Below are positions 53,135 through 60,922 of a DNA stretch of 64,000 bases, piece after piece. How positions within the stretch are numbered: position 1 is the first letter of the stretch; each line of letters begins with the position of its first letter. The stretch is taken from NCBI RefSeq assembly GCF_025148285.1, contig NZ_CP102268.1, positions 2,893,001 through 2,957,000 of the forward strand. Reading direction: 5' to 3'. The notes beneath the pieces were generated by a model, which was given only the letters and a program-made list of their open reading frames with translations, had not been told where the DNA came from and did not search any database. The stretch comes from Marvinbryantia formatexigens DSM 14469. Lineage in GTDB: Bacteria > Bacillota > Clostridia > Lachnospirales > Lachnospiraceae. Both the position numbers and the translations under genes were made by a program.

Positions 53135-54055
53135 TTACAGCGGGCTGTAGGTGACGCGCACACTGATATCCTGGCTGTAATTTCCGAAGCTTCTGCCAAA
53201 CAGCGTCAGTCCGCCGACATGGGCGGAGGGCTCCTGCGAGGAAAAGCGGAAGGTCATATCGTCCTGCGAGGTCAGAACGAGCTGCTGTGTGCTGACGTCC
53301 GATATTTTCACGCCGTCAATAAAGGTGCCGTTTTTGTCGATGACAAGCATTTTCAGCAGCCCGTACTGGTTCCAGTTGGGAAACCACCAGGCGGGCGTGA
53401 AGGTGCCGTGCATATCGCCGTAATCGCCGGGACTGGTCCAGGAGCCGATGGCTACGCTGTTGAAAAAGAAGGTGATATCGGAGGGCCAGTCGTTGTTGAC
53501 GCCGGGCGCTTCGGAGCTGATTTCGAAGGAGAGCGTCAGACTGTCGATTTTCTGCCCACGCGGCAGCATGTTCGGAATCCGGTAATCGACATAACCCCTT
53601 CCGAACCAGAGAATCTGCGCGCCGGTGTGGTCGGGGTGGGCAAAATAGCGCGGGTCGTCCACCTCACCGATGAGCTTTTCGGCTGTGGAAAGCCCGCAGG
53701 TGGGGAAAACAGAATAGTCGGAATAGTTTCCGATGGGAATGTCGATGGTGTAGCTTTTCTGGGATATGCTCTCCCCGCCGGCTGCCACGTCCACCAGAAT
53801 TTTGTCAACATTCACACGACAGATTTTCTGGTTGCCGTGTCCGGGATGGTCGGAGAGAATGGTGAGGATGCCGGCTTCCTCCAGCTTCTTTACATGACTT
53901 GTAAGGGCGCCGTTGGTGATGCCGAGGCTGACCGCCAGATCATTCATATTCATTTCTTTATTTTCCAGCAGAAGCTGTATCAGGCGGACGCGCAGCCCGG
54001 AACCAAGCGCCTTGAATACCGGAATCGCCTGCTCCAGATTTTTGATATATAACAT
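53135..54055 (-). CDS. ArsR-type regulator with large C-terminal sensing domain
   Basis: Residues 1-90 of 306 are an ArsR-type winged helix: AIPVFKALGSGLRVRLIQLL, then MNMNDLAVSLGITNGALTSH, VKKLEEAGILTI. The next 215 residues form a beta-rich domain (GNYSDYSVFPTCGLSTAEKL, WFGRGYVDYRIPN, WPSDITFFFNSVAIGSWTSP) that is not found in classic metal-sensing ArsR proteins; its layout recalls sugar-binding jelly rolls. Position between GH51 and GH43 genes suggests control by arabinose or an arabino-oligosaccharide. The divergent inverted repeat at 54092-54107 is a likely binding site. Confidence 0.82.
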   Translation of the reverse strand: MLYIKNLEQAIPVFKALGSGLRVRLIQLLLENKEMNMNDLAVSLGITNGALTSHVKKLEEAGILTILSDHPGHGNQKICRVNVDKILVDVAAGGESISQKSYTIDIPIGNYSDYSVFPTCGLSTAEKLIGEVDDPRYFAHPDHTGAQILWFGRGYVDYRIPNMLPRGQKIDSLTLSFEISSEAPGVNNDWPSDITFFFNSVAIGSWTSPGDYGDMHGTFTPAWWFPNWNQYGLLKMLVIDKNGTFIDGVKISDVSTQQLVLTSQDDMTFRFSSQEPSAHVGGLTLFGRSFGNYSQDISVRVTYSPL

Positions 54056-54091
54056 ATGTATGCCTCTCTCCAGATGGATGTCTATATATTT

Positions 54092-54107
54092 GTAACTACT
54101 CAGTTAC
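54092..54107. promoter_or_regulatory. Operator candidate between the ArsR-type and GH43 genes
   Basis: The perfect inverted repeat GTAACT-ACTC-AGTTAC lies in the divergent promoter region. On the minus strand it is followed by ATATATAG, a possible -10. Confidence 0.6.
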
Positions 54108-54192
54108 GTACTTTTATTATAGCGTTCCGGGGAAAAAATCGCAATAGTTTTGAGTGCGGGCATAGCCCGACTTTAAAGAATGGAGGATTTTT

Positions 54193-55146
54193 ATGGATAA
54201 ACAGTTAAAATTTAATGAACCGTGGATTTTGCAGCGCGCGGACCCCTATGTGTACCGTCATACGGATGGCACCTGTTATTTTACGGCGTCGGTTCCCGCG
54301 TATGACCGCATCGTGCTCAGAAGCAGCAGGACGCTGGCGGGTCTGCCGGAGGCGGAGGAAGTAACTGTCTGGAAAAAGCATGAGGCGGGGATTATGAGCG
54401 AGCATGTCTGGGCGCCGGAGCTGCATTATCTGTCCGGAAAGTGGTATATCTATTTTGCCGCCAGCGATAAGGACGATATCTGGGCGCTGCGCCCGTATGT
54501 GCTGGAATGCACCGGACAGAACCCCATGAAAGATGCCTGGATAGAAAAAGGAAAAATGCAGTGCGCGCCGGAGGACGAATTTTCTTTCCGGGCGTTCTCG
54601 CTGGATGCGACGGTTTTTGAAAATAAAGGACAATATTACTACGTGTGGTCGGAGAAGGTGGGCGTCGGCAAACAGATTGCCAATCTTTATATCGCGCAGA
54701 TGGAGTCGCCCTGCAGGCTGAAAACGGTGCAGGTGCTCCTCAGCTCGCCGGATTACGACTGGGAGCGCGTGGGCTTCTGGGTGAACGAGGGACCGGCGGC
54801 GCTGAAGCATGACGGCAGGATTTACCTTACATATTCCGCGTCGGAAACCGGTCCGGAATATTGCATGGGAATGCTGTCCATCGCGGAGGATGCTGACCTT
54901 CTGGACCCGCGCCAGTGGAAAAAGGAACGCTATCCGGTGCTGAAAACACAGGAGAGCAGGTCGATTTACGGTCCCGGACACAATTCCTTTACGACGGATG
55001 AGGACGGCAGCCCGGTGATGGTATACCATGCGAGAACGGAAGAAAAAATAGAGGGAAATCCGCTTTACAATCCGAACCGCCATGCCATGCTGATGCGGGT
55101 GCAGTTTGACAGCGCAACCGGGGCTCCGGTATTTTCTTACAGATAG
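54193..55146 (+). CDS. Glycoside hydrolase family 43 protein
   Basis: The 317-residue protein is a five-bladed propeller of GH43, acting on arabinan, arabinoxylan or related side chains. Catalytic residues can be placed: the base Asp in QRADPYVYRHTDG, the pKa-modulating Asp in FSLDATVFENKG, and the acid Glu in WVNEGPAALKHDG. Other family signs are HVWAPELHYLSGKWYIYFAA and SIYGPGHNSF. There is no signal peptide, so it is probably cytoplasmic, as is the GH51 enzyme. It follows the divergent regulator and ends in a terminator. Confidence 0.93.
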   Translation: MDKQLKFNEPWILQRADPYVYRHTDGTCYFTASVPAYDRIVLRSSRTLAGLPEAEEVTVWKKHEAGIMSEHVWAPELHYLSGKWYIYFAASDKDDIWALRPYVLECTGQNPMKDAWIEKGKMQCAPEDEFSFRAFSLDATVFENKGQYYYVWSEKVGVGKQIANLYIAQMESPCRLKTVQVLLSSPDYDWERVGFWVNEGPAALKHDGRIYLTYSASETGPEYCMGMLSIAEDADLLDPRQWKKERYPVLKTQESRSIYGPGHNSFTTDEDGSPVMVYHARTEEKIEGNPLYNPNRHAMLMRVQFDSATGAPVFSYR

Positions 55147-55181
55147 CCTGCATATTCTGAATGCGCATTTACAGCGCCTGG

Positions 55182-55209
55182 GACCGCCTGCTCTGGCAGG
55201 CGGTCTTTT
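55182..55209 (+). terminator. Intrinsic terminator after the GH43 gene
   Basis: GACCGCCTGC (55182-55191) pairs perfectly with GCAGGCGGTC (55196-55205), followed by TTTT. Confidence 0.85.
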
Positions 55210-55236
55210 GCTGCATGGCTGACGCCCGAACAGTAA
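55196..55236 (+). repeat. Left direct repeat flanking the methyltransferase block
   Basis: GCAGGCGGTCT then TGCATGGCTGACGCC then GAACAGTAA. A close copy lies at 57987-58028 in the same orientation. Confidence 0.75.
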
Positions 55237-55276
55237 CTTTGGAAGGCTGACGTGAACAAAAAAGACATTCTTCCTG

Positions 55277-55305
55277 TTTACACCATGATAAAAACAGTAT
55301 ATAAT
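55277..55305 (+). promoter_or_regulatory. Promoter of the RHH-methyltransferase operon
   Basis: TTTACA (55277-55282), 17 bp, TATAAT (55300-55305). The ribosome site is CGGAGG before the ATG at 55332. Confidence 0.75.
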
Positions 55306-55331
55306 ATGGAGGTTAAACGGAGGAAATCACA

Positions 55332-55529
55332 ATGACAGATAAAAAACAGGGAAATTGCGGGAGACCGGCGGGACGCCGGAAAACAGCAAAAATAGAAATC
55401 TCGATTGAACCGTCCGTAAAAGAGGAGTTCATGACGCTGCTGAGAGAAGAGGGGAAGAGCGCGTCCGTGGAAATCGGTGTCTGGATTCGGGAATACATAA
55501 AAAACAACAGGCACAGGGAGGAAGCGTAG
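55332..55529 (+). CDS. Ribbon-helix-helix-like small DNA-binding protein
   Basis: The 65-residue protein has a basic N-terminus (CGRPAGRRKTA), a beta strand KIEISIEPS, and two helices (VKEEFMTLLREEGKS, then VEIGVWIREYIKNN), the layout of the Arc/CopG fold. Its stop is immediately followed by the start of the first methyltransferase gene, so it is likely an operon regulator, comparable in role to the control proteins of restriction-modification systems but of a different fold. It may instead help in DNA recognition. Confidence 0.75.
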   Translation: MTDKKQGNCGRPAGRRKTAKIEISIEPSVKEEFMTLLREEGKSASVEIGVWIREYIKNNRHREEA

Positions 55530-56465
55530 ATGAAGGTAGTATCACTCTTCAGCGGAATCGGCGGGCTTGACAGGGGCTTTCTGGATACGGGGTACGATGT
55601 CATCTGGGCGAACGATTTTGACAAATATGCAGTGCAGACCTATAAAGCAAATTTCGGCGAACATATTGTACTGGGAGACATTAATGAGATACCGCTGGAT
55701 GAAATCCCGGACTGCGATGTCCTGATTGGCGGCTTCCCCTGCCAGCCCTTCAGCATGATGGGACAGCAGAAGGGGTTTGAGGATACCAGGGGCACGCTGT
55801 TTTTCCGGATTGCGGAGATTATAGCGGATAAAATAAAAAAAGGCAGGAAGCCGGCTGCCATTGTCCTGGAAAATGTGCGCACGCTGAAAACACACGATAA
55901 GGGCAACACCTTCCGGGAAATTCGCAGGATTCTGCAGGATGAGCTGGGGTATGAGGTCTTTTGTGACATTTTAAATTCTGCGGACTTCGGGGTGCCGCAG
56001 ACGAGAAACCGGACCTATCTGGTATGCTTCAGCAATCAGAAGGCGGAGTTTACATTTCCGCAGACAGAGCCGCTTGAGAGTACGCTGCAGGATCTGCTGG
56101 AGCAGGACGTTGCGGAAAAGTATTTTCTGTCAGAAAGAATTATTCCGACCATATTATCCAACGGAACCGGCGGCTATCAGGCGAAATCGGAAATCGATTT
56201 GAAAATTGCCAGACCGCTGTGCGCGACGATGGCAAAGATGCACCGGGCGTGCCAGGATAATTATGTAACCCAGAAAGGGAAAATAAGAAGATTAACACCG
56301 CGGGAATGCGCGAGACTGCAGGGCTTTGGGGAGGATTTTGTGATACCGGTATCCGACTGCCAGGCGTATAAGCAGTTTGGCAATGCAGTCACGGTAAACG
56401 TATCCAGAGCGGTTGCCGCATCGGTGAAGGATACCCTGATAAAGCTTGGAGAGTGGAAAAACTAG
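55530..56465 (+). CDS. DNA (cytosine-5-)-methyltransferase, first copy
   Basis: The enzyme methylates C5 of cytosine using S-adenosylmethionine. The 311-residue protein shows motif I VSLFSGIGGLDRGF, motif IV GGFPCQPFSMMGQQKGFEDT with the catalytic Cys, motif VI VLENVRTL, motif VIII PQTRNRTYLVCF, motif IX RRLTPRECARLQGF and motif X GNAVTVNVSRAVA. The target-recognition region between VIII and IX is short (about 90 residues). The recognition sequence cannot be read. It directly adjoins the RHH gene and the second methyltransferase gene. Confidence 0.95.
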   Translation: MKVVSLFSGIGGLDRGFLDTGYDVIWANDFDKYAVQTYKANFGEHIVLGDINEIPLDEIPDCDVLIGGFPCQPFSMMGQQKGFEDTRGTLFFRIAEIIADKIKKGRKPAAIVLENVRTLKTHDKGNTFREIRRILQDELGYEVFCDILNSADFGVPQTRNRTYLVCFSNQKAEFTFPQTEPLESTLQDLLEQDVAEKYFLSERIIPTILSNGTGGYQAKSEIDLKIARPLCATMAKMHRACQDNYVTQKGKIRRLTPRECARLQGFGEDFVIPVSDCQAYKQFGNAVTVNVSRAVAASVKDTLIKLGEWKN

Positions 56466-57893
56466 ATGACGTACAAGGACGACAAAAATGAGTTTATCGC
56501 ATTCGTGCACGCCGGCATCAGCGGACAGCCGGCTGAAAATGCAGCGGTCTGCATAAACCGTGTCACAAAAAAAACAGAAGATGCGTTCCGGAACGAAAGG
56601 GCGGCATGTTATCTGGAGGCGCTGAAGCAGGATGGCGCGCTGCAGGAGGCATTTGCAGAGCTTTCTGCGCTGTGCAATGCGGATGTGCAGGACTGCGCCG
56701 CGTGTCCGGTCTGTAAATACTGCAATACCTATATTGAAAATACAAGAAAAAACGCGGACAGGCAGGCGCCCAGGCTGGTGGATCTGTTCTGCGGGGCAGG
56801 CGGACTTTCGCTGGGCTTTGTGCAGGAGGGCTTTGCGGTAAGTCTGGCGAATGACATTGAGGAATGCTGCGTGGATACTTATGCGCACAACCATCCGGAG
56901 GTGCCGGAATCACATATTATCCGGGGCGACATTCACGACGTGGCAGGAGAGCTGGATGACCTGCTGGCAGACCGGCGGGTGGACATCGTAATCGGCGGAC
57001 CGCCCTGCCAGGGCTTCAGTATGGCGAACCGCCAGCGGCTGATTGATGACCCGCGCAATCATCTGTACAAGACCTTTGTGGAGGTGGTGGGAAAGCTGCA
57101 TCCCGCTTTTTTTGTGATGGAGAATGTAAAGGGAATGCAGTCTGTCGCAGAGCAGGTGAAGGACGATTTCAGAAATATCGGCTATACGGTGGAATGCCAG
57201 GTGCTGAACGCAAAGGACTTCGGGGTGCCGCAAAACCGGGAAAGACTGATTTATATCGGAAACCGGAAAGGCATTGATAATAAGAAGATTTTTAAGGAAA
57301 TCAATAAGGCGGGAAGCGCTCTTCCCGGATACCGGCTGGCGGACGCGCTGTACGGGCTCCGCAGCCTGGAGGCATCCAGAGTAAAAAATGCCACCGAGAC
57401 AGGGTCGCAGGCAAGCGGTTATAAAATAGAGAAAAATACGTTTTCCGGGACGAACGATTACATTGATTATATCAATCAGGGAAAGCGGATACCGGTTGTG
57501 CTGAATCATAAAGCGCGTTATAATAACGACAGGGATATTGAGATTTTTGGACGCATGGAGCAGGGCGACCGCTCGGACGACCCGAAAATTGCCGATATCA
57601 TGCCGTATGCGCGGAGAAACGACATTTTCAAGGATAAGTATTTTAAGCTGGAAAATGATAAAATCTGCAAAACCATCACCGCGCATATGAAATTTGACTG
57701 CAACATGTACATCCACCCGACGCAGGCGCGGGGGCTTACGCCGCGGGAAGCGGCGCGCGTGCAGTCCTATCCGGACGATTACTTTTTCCGGGGCGCCTAC
57801 ACGAAAACCTATATGCAGATAGGCAATTCGGTGCCGCCGCTTCTTGGCAGGGCGATTGCAGGCGTGCTGAAGCGCTATATGAATACAGTTTAG
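56466..57893 (+). CDS. DNA (cytosine-5-)-methyltransferase, second copy with N-terminal Cys-rich extension
   Basis: The 475-residue protein has a complete C5 methyltransferase domain from about residue 100: RLVDLFCGAGGLSLGF, IGGPPCQGFSMANRQRLIDD (catalytic Cys), FVMENVKGM, PQNRERLIYIG, LTPREAARVQSYPDDY and GNSVPPLLGRAIAG. Ahead of it is a 95-residue extension with CAACPVCKYC, a possible zinc site, and helices. The variable region is longer than in the first enzyme, so the two should recognise different sequences or the two strands of an asymmetric site. It starts on the base after the first enzyme's stop codon. Confidence 0.94.
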   Translation: MTYKDDKNEFIAFVHAGISGQPAENAAVCINRVTKKTEDAFRNERAACYLEALKQDGALQEAFAELSALCNADVQDCAACPVCKYCNTYIENTRKNADRQAPRLVDLFCGAGGLSLGFVQEGFAVSLANDIEECCVDTYAHNHPEVPESHIIRGDIHDVAGELDDLLADRRVDIVIGGPPCQGFSMANRQRLIDDPRNHLYKTFVEVVGKLHPAFFVMENVKGMQSVAEQVKDDFRNIGYTVECQVLNAKDFGVPQNRERLIYIGNRKGIDNKKIFKEINKAGSALPGYRLADALYGLRSLEASRVKNATETGSQASGYKIEKNTFSGTNDYIDYINQGKRIPVVLNHKARYNNDRDIEIFGRMEQGDRSDDPKIADIMPYARRNDIFKDKYFKLENDKICKTITAHMKFDCNMYIHPTQARGLTPREAARVQSYPDDYFFRGAYTKTYMQIGNSVPPLLGRAIAGVLKRYMNTV

Positions 57894-57932
57894 CGCCGAC
57901 CGGAGCGTAGACCGCACATCAGCCACAGCTAA

Positions 57933-57955
57933 GAAAAGGTCCCCCGGACCTTTTC
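57933..57955. other. Perfect palindromic hairpin after the second methyltransferase gene
   Basis: GAAAAGGTCC (57933-57942) pairs with GGACCTTTTC (57946-57955) around CCC. A terminator role is likely though the T tract is inside the stem. Confidence 0.6.
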
Positions 57956-57986
57956 ACGCATGCATGGCAAGACGGGAGCTGCTTTA

Positions 57987-58028
57987 GCAGGCGGTCTGTG
58001 GTCTGCATGGCTGACGCCTGAAGAGCAA
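57987..58028 (+). repeat. Right direct repeat flanking the methyltransferase block
   Basis: GCAGGCGGTCT, then CTGCATGGCTGACGCC, then TGAAGAGCAA. It matches 55196-55236 over about 41 bp with a few changes. Confidence 0.75.
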
Positions 58029-58105
58029 TGCAGGAGACGCGTGACCGGGCAGGAGAGGCTGTATGAAGGGCGGAAATGACCGTGCAGGAGACGCGGGGTG
58101 ATAAT

Positions 58106-58546
58106 GTGACCGATGTTTTGACGAAAGAACAGCGTCATAAAAACATGAAGAATATCCGCGGAAAGGACACCAAAATAGAGGTGATACTGCGGAAGGCGCT
58201 GTGGAGCCGGGGCTACCGGTACCGCAAAAACTATAAAAAGCTTCCCGGAAGCCCGGATATCGTACTGACAAAATACAAAATCGCAATTTTCTGCGACGGA
58301 GAGTTTTTTCACGGCAAGGACTGGGAGGTATTAAAGCCGAGGCTGGAAAAAAGTGAGCGCAGCGAATTCTGGATCAGTAAAATATCGCGCAACCGGGAGC
58401 GGGACGACGAGATTAATAAAAAGCTGCTCTTTGAAGGCTGGACGGTCATCCGGTTCTGGGGCGACGATATCAAAAAGCACACCGATGAGTGTGTGAAGGT
58501 GATAGAGGAGACGATATTCGAGCAGAATATCGCAGATGATTTTTAA
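58106..58546 (+). CDS. vsr: Very short patch repair (Vsr-type) endonuclease
   Basis: Vsr enzymes nick DNA at T:G mismatches that arise when methylated cytosine is deaminated. The 146-residue product (from GTG 58106, after GGGGTGAT) shows the family start LTKEQRHKNMKNIRGKDTKIE, the catalytic Asp in LPGSPDIVLTKYKIAIF, CDGEFFHGKDWE in place of the usual HGCFWHxH zinc/His site, then FWISKISRNRERD and WTVIRFWGDDI. The altered zinc region is notable: the usual Cys and second His are not seen. It lies just outside the right direct repeat and downstream of two cytosine-5 methyltransferases, a normal context. Confidence 0.88.
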   Translation: MTDVLTKEQRHKNMKNIRGKDTKIEVILRKALWSRGYRYRKNYKKLPGSPDIVLTKYKIAIFCDGEFFHGKDWEVLKPRLEKSERSEFWISKISRNRERDDEINKKLLFEGWTVIRFWGDDIKKHTDECVKVIEETIFEQNIADDF

Positions 58547-58563
58547 TGAAGGAGGAAGGAAAA

Positions 58564-58638
58564 ATGCCAATGGTTATCTGCAGCGCAGAAGCTCCATGCA
58601 AAGTCTTTCAGGGCAGGACTGCATGGAGCGAAGTATGA
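58564..58638 (+). CDS. Possible 24-codon leader peptide before the MFS gene
   Basis: ATG 58564 follows the strong site AAGGAGGAAGG. The peptide MPMVICSAEAPCKVFQGRTA ends WSEV. The hairpin GCTCCATGC/GCATGGAGC spans 58591-58629 inside it, and a second hairpin GGCAACGG/CCGTTGTC (58661-58684) is followed by TGGCTTTT. This could be an attenuation leader for the exporter. Chance is not excluded because the frame is short. Confidence 0.35.
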   Translation: MPMVICSAEAPCKVFQGRTAWSEV

Positions 58639-58660
58639 CAGGGCAGTTTGTCTGAACTGT

Positions 58661-58692
58661 GGCAACGGAGAATCTGCCGTTGTCTGGCTTTT
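58661..58692 (+). terminator. Possible attenuator/terminator hairpin before the MFS gene
   Basis: GGCAACGG (58661-58668) pairs with CCGTTGTC (58677-58684), followed by TGGCTTTT. Confidence 0.4.
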
Positions 58693-58694
58693 AC

Positions 58695-58740
58695 GTTGTT
58701 GAGCATCCGGAGAAATCTGCCAGCGGCAGGTTTTGCAGGG
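58695..58740. repeat. Single copy of the dispersed 44-bp palindromic repeat
   Basis: GTTGTTGAGCATCCGGAG, then AAATCTGCCAGCGGCAGG, then TTTTGCAGG. The core hairpin is CTGCC-AGC-GGCAG. Confidence 0.75.
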
Positions 58741-58855
58741 ATTACAGGACAGCCGGTATGGGTTGCTGTGCAGGCACGGGCAGCTGCCATCTGCCCAAAG
58801 ACTTTGCAAATTTCAGATACAGTCACCATTTGAATTTGAAAAGGAGCAAAGTCTT

Positions 58856-60193
58856 ATGAAAAATTATATAAAAAATTGTTTTAACACATTACAGGAAATG
58901 AAATTTTTTCTGCTGCTCTGGAGCACGCAGGCGTTCTCCGGGCTGGGGAGCGCCATGACGAGCTACGCGCTGGTTGTCTGGTCGTACACGCAGCAGGGGT
59001 CGGCGCTGATGACAGCGCTTCTGATGGTAAGCTCATACGCGCCGTATGTGCTGCTCAGTATCTTTGCGGGGGCGCTCAGCGATAGATGGAATAAGAAAAT
59101 CACCATGCTGGCGTGTGATACCGTGGCGGCGCTGACGACTGTGACGATGCTGCTTCTGCTGCGCGCCGATGCGCTACGGCTCTGGCATCTGTACCTGCTC
59201 AACGCGGTAAACGGGCTGATGAACACGGTCCAGCAGCCGGCGGCGGAGGTGGCGACGACGCGCCTCCTGCCAGAGAAATACTATCAGAAGGTCGGCGGGC
59301 TGCGCTATTTTTCCAATTCCTTAAACTCCATCCTGTCGCCGGTTATTGCGACGGCGGTGCTTGGAATCGCAGGCATGGAAGCGGTCGTGGCGTTTGATTT
59401 ATTTTCCTTTGGCGTGGCATTTCTGACGCTGGCATTCGCCATCCGGATTCCGGAAAAAAAGGAGACGGCAAAGAGCGGCGAAAAGCTGCTGTCCTCCGTG
59501 AAAAAAGGAATCGGCTATTTAAAGCAGGAGAAGGGAATCTTTCATCTGATTTTATTTCTGGCGGCGATCAACCTGGTGGCGTCCATTTACGACGCGGCGT
59601 TTCCGGCGATGATGCTCTCAAGAAACGGCGGAAGCGCAAGGGTGCTGGGCATAGCGAATGCCGTGATCGGCATCACCATGCTTGCCGGGAGTATTCTCGC
59701 TTCGTTTATAAAAGCGCCAAAGAGCCGGGTGCGCGTAATCTGCAACTGCCTGCTGCTCTCCATGAGCACGGAAAACTTTCTGCTGGCATTCGGAAGAACG
59801 CCGCTTGTATGGTATATCGGCGGATTTCTGGGCTGGATTCCCATACCGCTTATGAGTACGAATCTGGACGCCATTATGCGGCTGCACGTGCCGGAGCCGA
59901 TGCAGGGGCGTGTGTATTCCGTGCGCAATTCCCTGCAGTATTTTACGATCCCGCTGGGATATTTTCTTGGCGGCGTGCTGGTGGATGCGGTCTTTGAGCC
60001 GCTGATGGCGGCGCAGGACGCCGGGAGCATTCTGGTGAAGCTGTTTGGAAGCGGCAAGGGTTCCGGGGCGGCGTTTCTGTTTTGTGTTATTGCGTTCGCC
60101 GGAATCGGGGTGTGCCTGTATTTCCGGCATGACTGGCATCTGTGGGAGCTGGAAAATATAAAAATGACGGATTTGTCCGGGAAAGAAGCATGA
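58856..60193 (+). CDS. MFS exporter (MFS_3 / multidrug type)
   Basis: ATG 58856 follows AAAAGGAGC. The 445-residue protein has about twelve membrane helices. It starts KFFLLLWSTQAFSGLGSAMT, a typical MFS_3 entry, and has motif A as GALSDRWNKKITML in the loop between helices 2 and 3. Such proteins pump out macrolides, siderophores or peptides. A two-component system starts 15 bp later in the same operon, so the exporter's signal may be sensed at the membrane by that kinase. A possible leader peptide and attenuator lie upstream. Confidence 0.92.
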   Translation: MKNYIKNCFNTLQEMKFFLLLWSTQAFSGLGSAMTSYALVVWSYTQQGSALMTALLMVSSYAPYVLLSIFAGALSDRWNKKITMLACDTVAALTTVTMLLLLRADALRLWHLYLLNAVNGLMNTVQQPAAEVATTRLLPEKYYQKVGGLRYFSNSLNSILSPVIATAVLGIAGMEAVVAFDLFSFGVAFLTLAFAIRIPEKKETAKSGEKLLSSVKKGIGYLKQEKGIFHLILFLAAINLVASIYDAAFPAMMLSRNGGSARVLGIANAVIGITMLAGSILASFIKAPKSRVRVICNCLLLSMSTENFLLAFGRTPLVWYIGGFLGWIPIPLMSTNLDAIMRLHVPEPMQGRVYSVRNSLQYFTIPLGYFLGGVLVDAVFEPLMAAQDAGSILVKLFGSGKGSGAAFLFCVIAFAGIGVCLYFRHDWHLWELENIKMTDLSGKEA

Positions 60194-60208
60194 GAGGAGG
60201 GAGAAAAG

Positions 60209-60919
60209 GTGCGGTTCCGCGTTGCAATCGTAGAAGATGAGGAGAAGGCGGCTCAGGATTTGAAGAGCTGTCTGGAACGGCTTGGCGCCCAGATGGGGCA
60301 GGAGTTTCAAATCACACATTATTCAGATGCAAAGGTATTCCTCTGGCAGTATGAACCGGTGTTTGATTTGATTTTCATGGATATCAGAATGCCGGGCATA
60401 GACGGCATGACGGCGGCGGAAAAGCTGCGGGAAAAAGACACGGTGACGACGCTGGTATTTGTCACCAGCATGGTGCAGTACGCGATCAAAGGTTATGCGG
60501 TGGACGCTACGGATTTTATTGTCAAGCCAGTGCAGTATGCGGCTTTTTCCATGCGGATGAAAAGAGTGCTCCGGGCAATGCAGCAGAGACAGGGCAAGAG
60601 CATTGCAATCAGCACAGACGGCGGCAGCCGCATCATTCCCTCCAATTCCGTTTATTATGTGGAAGTGATAAATCATCAGGTGATTTATCACACAGACCAG
60701 GGCTGCTTTACCGTGCGGGGAAAGCTGAGCGATGTGGAGCAGCAGCTTCCCGCAGATGCGTTTTTCCGGTGCAGCATTTCTTATCTGATAAATCTGCGGT
60801 ATGTGACGATGATGAACAGCGGAAGTGTGATCGTGGTGGGGGATGAGATAAAGGTAAGCCGTGCAAAACGAAAAGAGCTTGCCGCAGCGCTGGCTGTCTA
60901 TATGGGCAAGGGAGGCTGA
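60209..60919 (+). CDS. LytTR-family response regulator (AgrA-like)
   Basis: The 236-residue protein has a receiver domain (VAIVEDEEKAAQDL, phosphorylated Asp in LIFMDIRMPGIDGM, FVTSMVQYAIKGYAVDATDF, IVKPVQYAAF) and a LytTR DNA-binding domain from about 135 (NSVYYVEVINHQVIYHT, RCSISYLINLRYV). LytTR proteins bind pairs of short direct repeats and are typical of peptide quorum-sensing systems. It starts at GTG after GGAGGG. No AgrB or AgrD gene is present nearby. Confidence 0.94.
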   Translation: MRFRVAIVEDEEKAAQDLKSCLERLGAQMGQEFQITHYSDAKVFLWQYEPVFDLIFMDIRMPGIDGMTAAEKLREKDTVTTLVFVTSMVQYAIKGYAVDATDFIVKPVQYAAFSMRMKRVLRAMQQRQGKSIAISTDGGSRIIPSNSVYYVEVINHQVIYHTDQGCFTVRGKLSDVEQQLPADAFFRCSISYLINLRYVTMMNSGSVIVVGDEIKVSRAKRKELAAALAVYMGKGG

Positions 60920-60922
60920 ACC

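Noticed and set aside
53123-54052. Plus-strand frame of 309 codons opposite the ArsR-type regulator
   Set aside because: The minus strand shows a clear winged helix at its start and a sensible operator; the plus frame has no family pattern.
55332-58546. Complete type II restriction-modification system
   Set aside because: No restriction endonuclease gene could be found between or beside the methyltransferases within the window; only a Vsr-type nuclease is seen.
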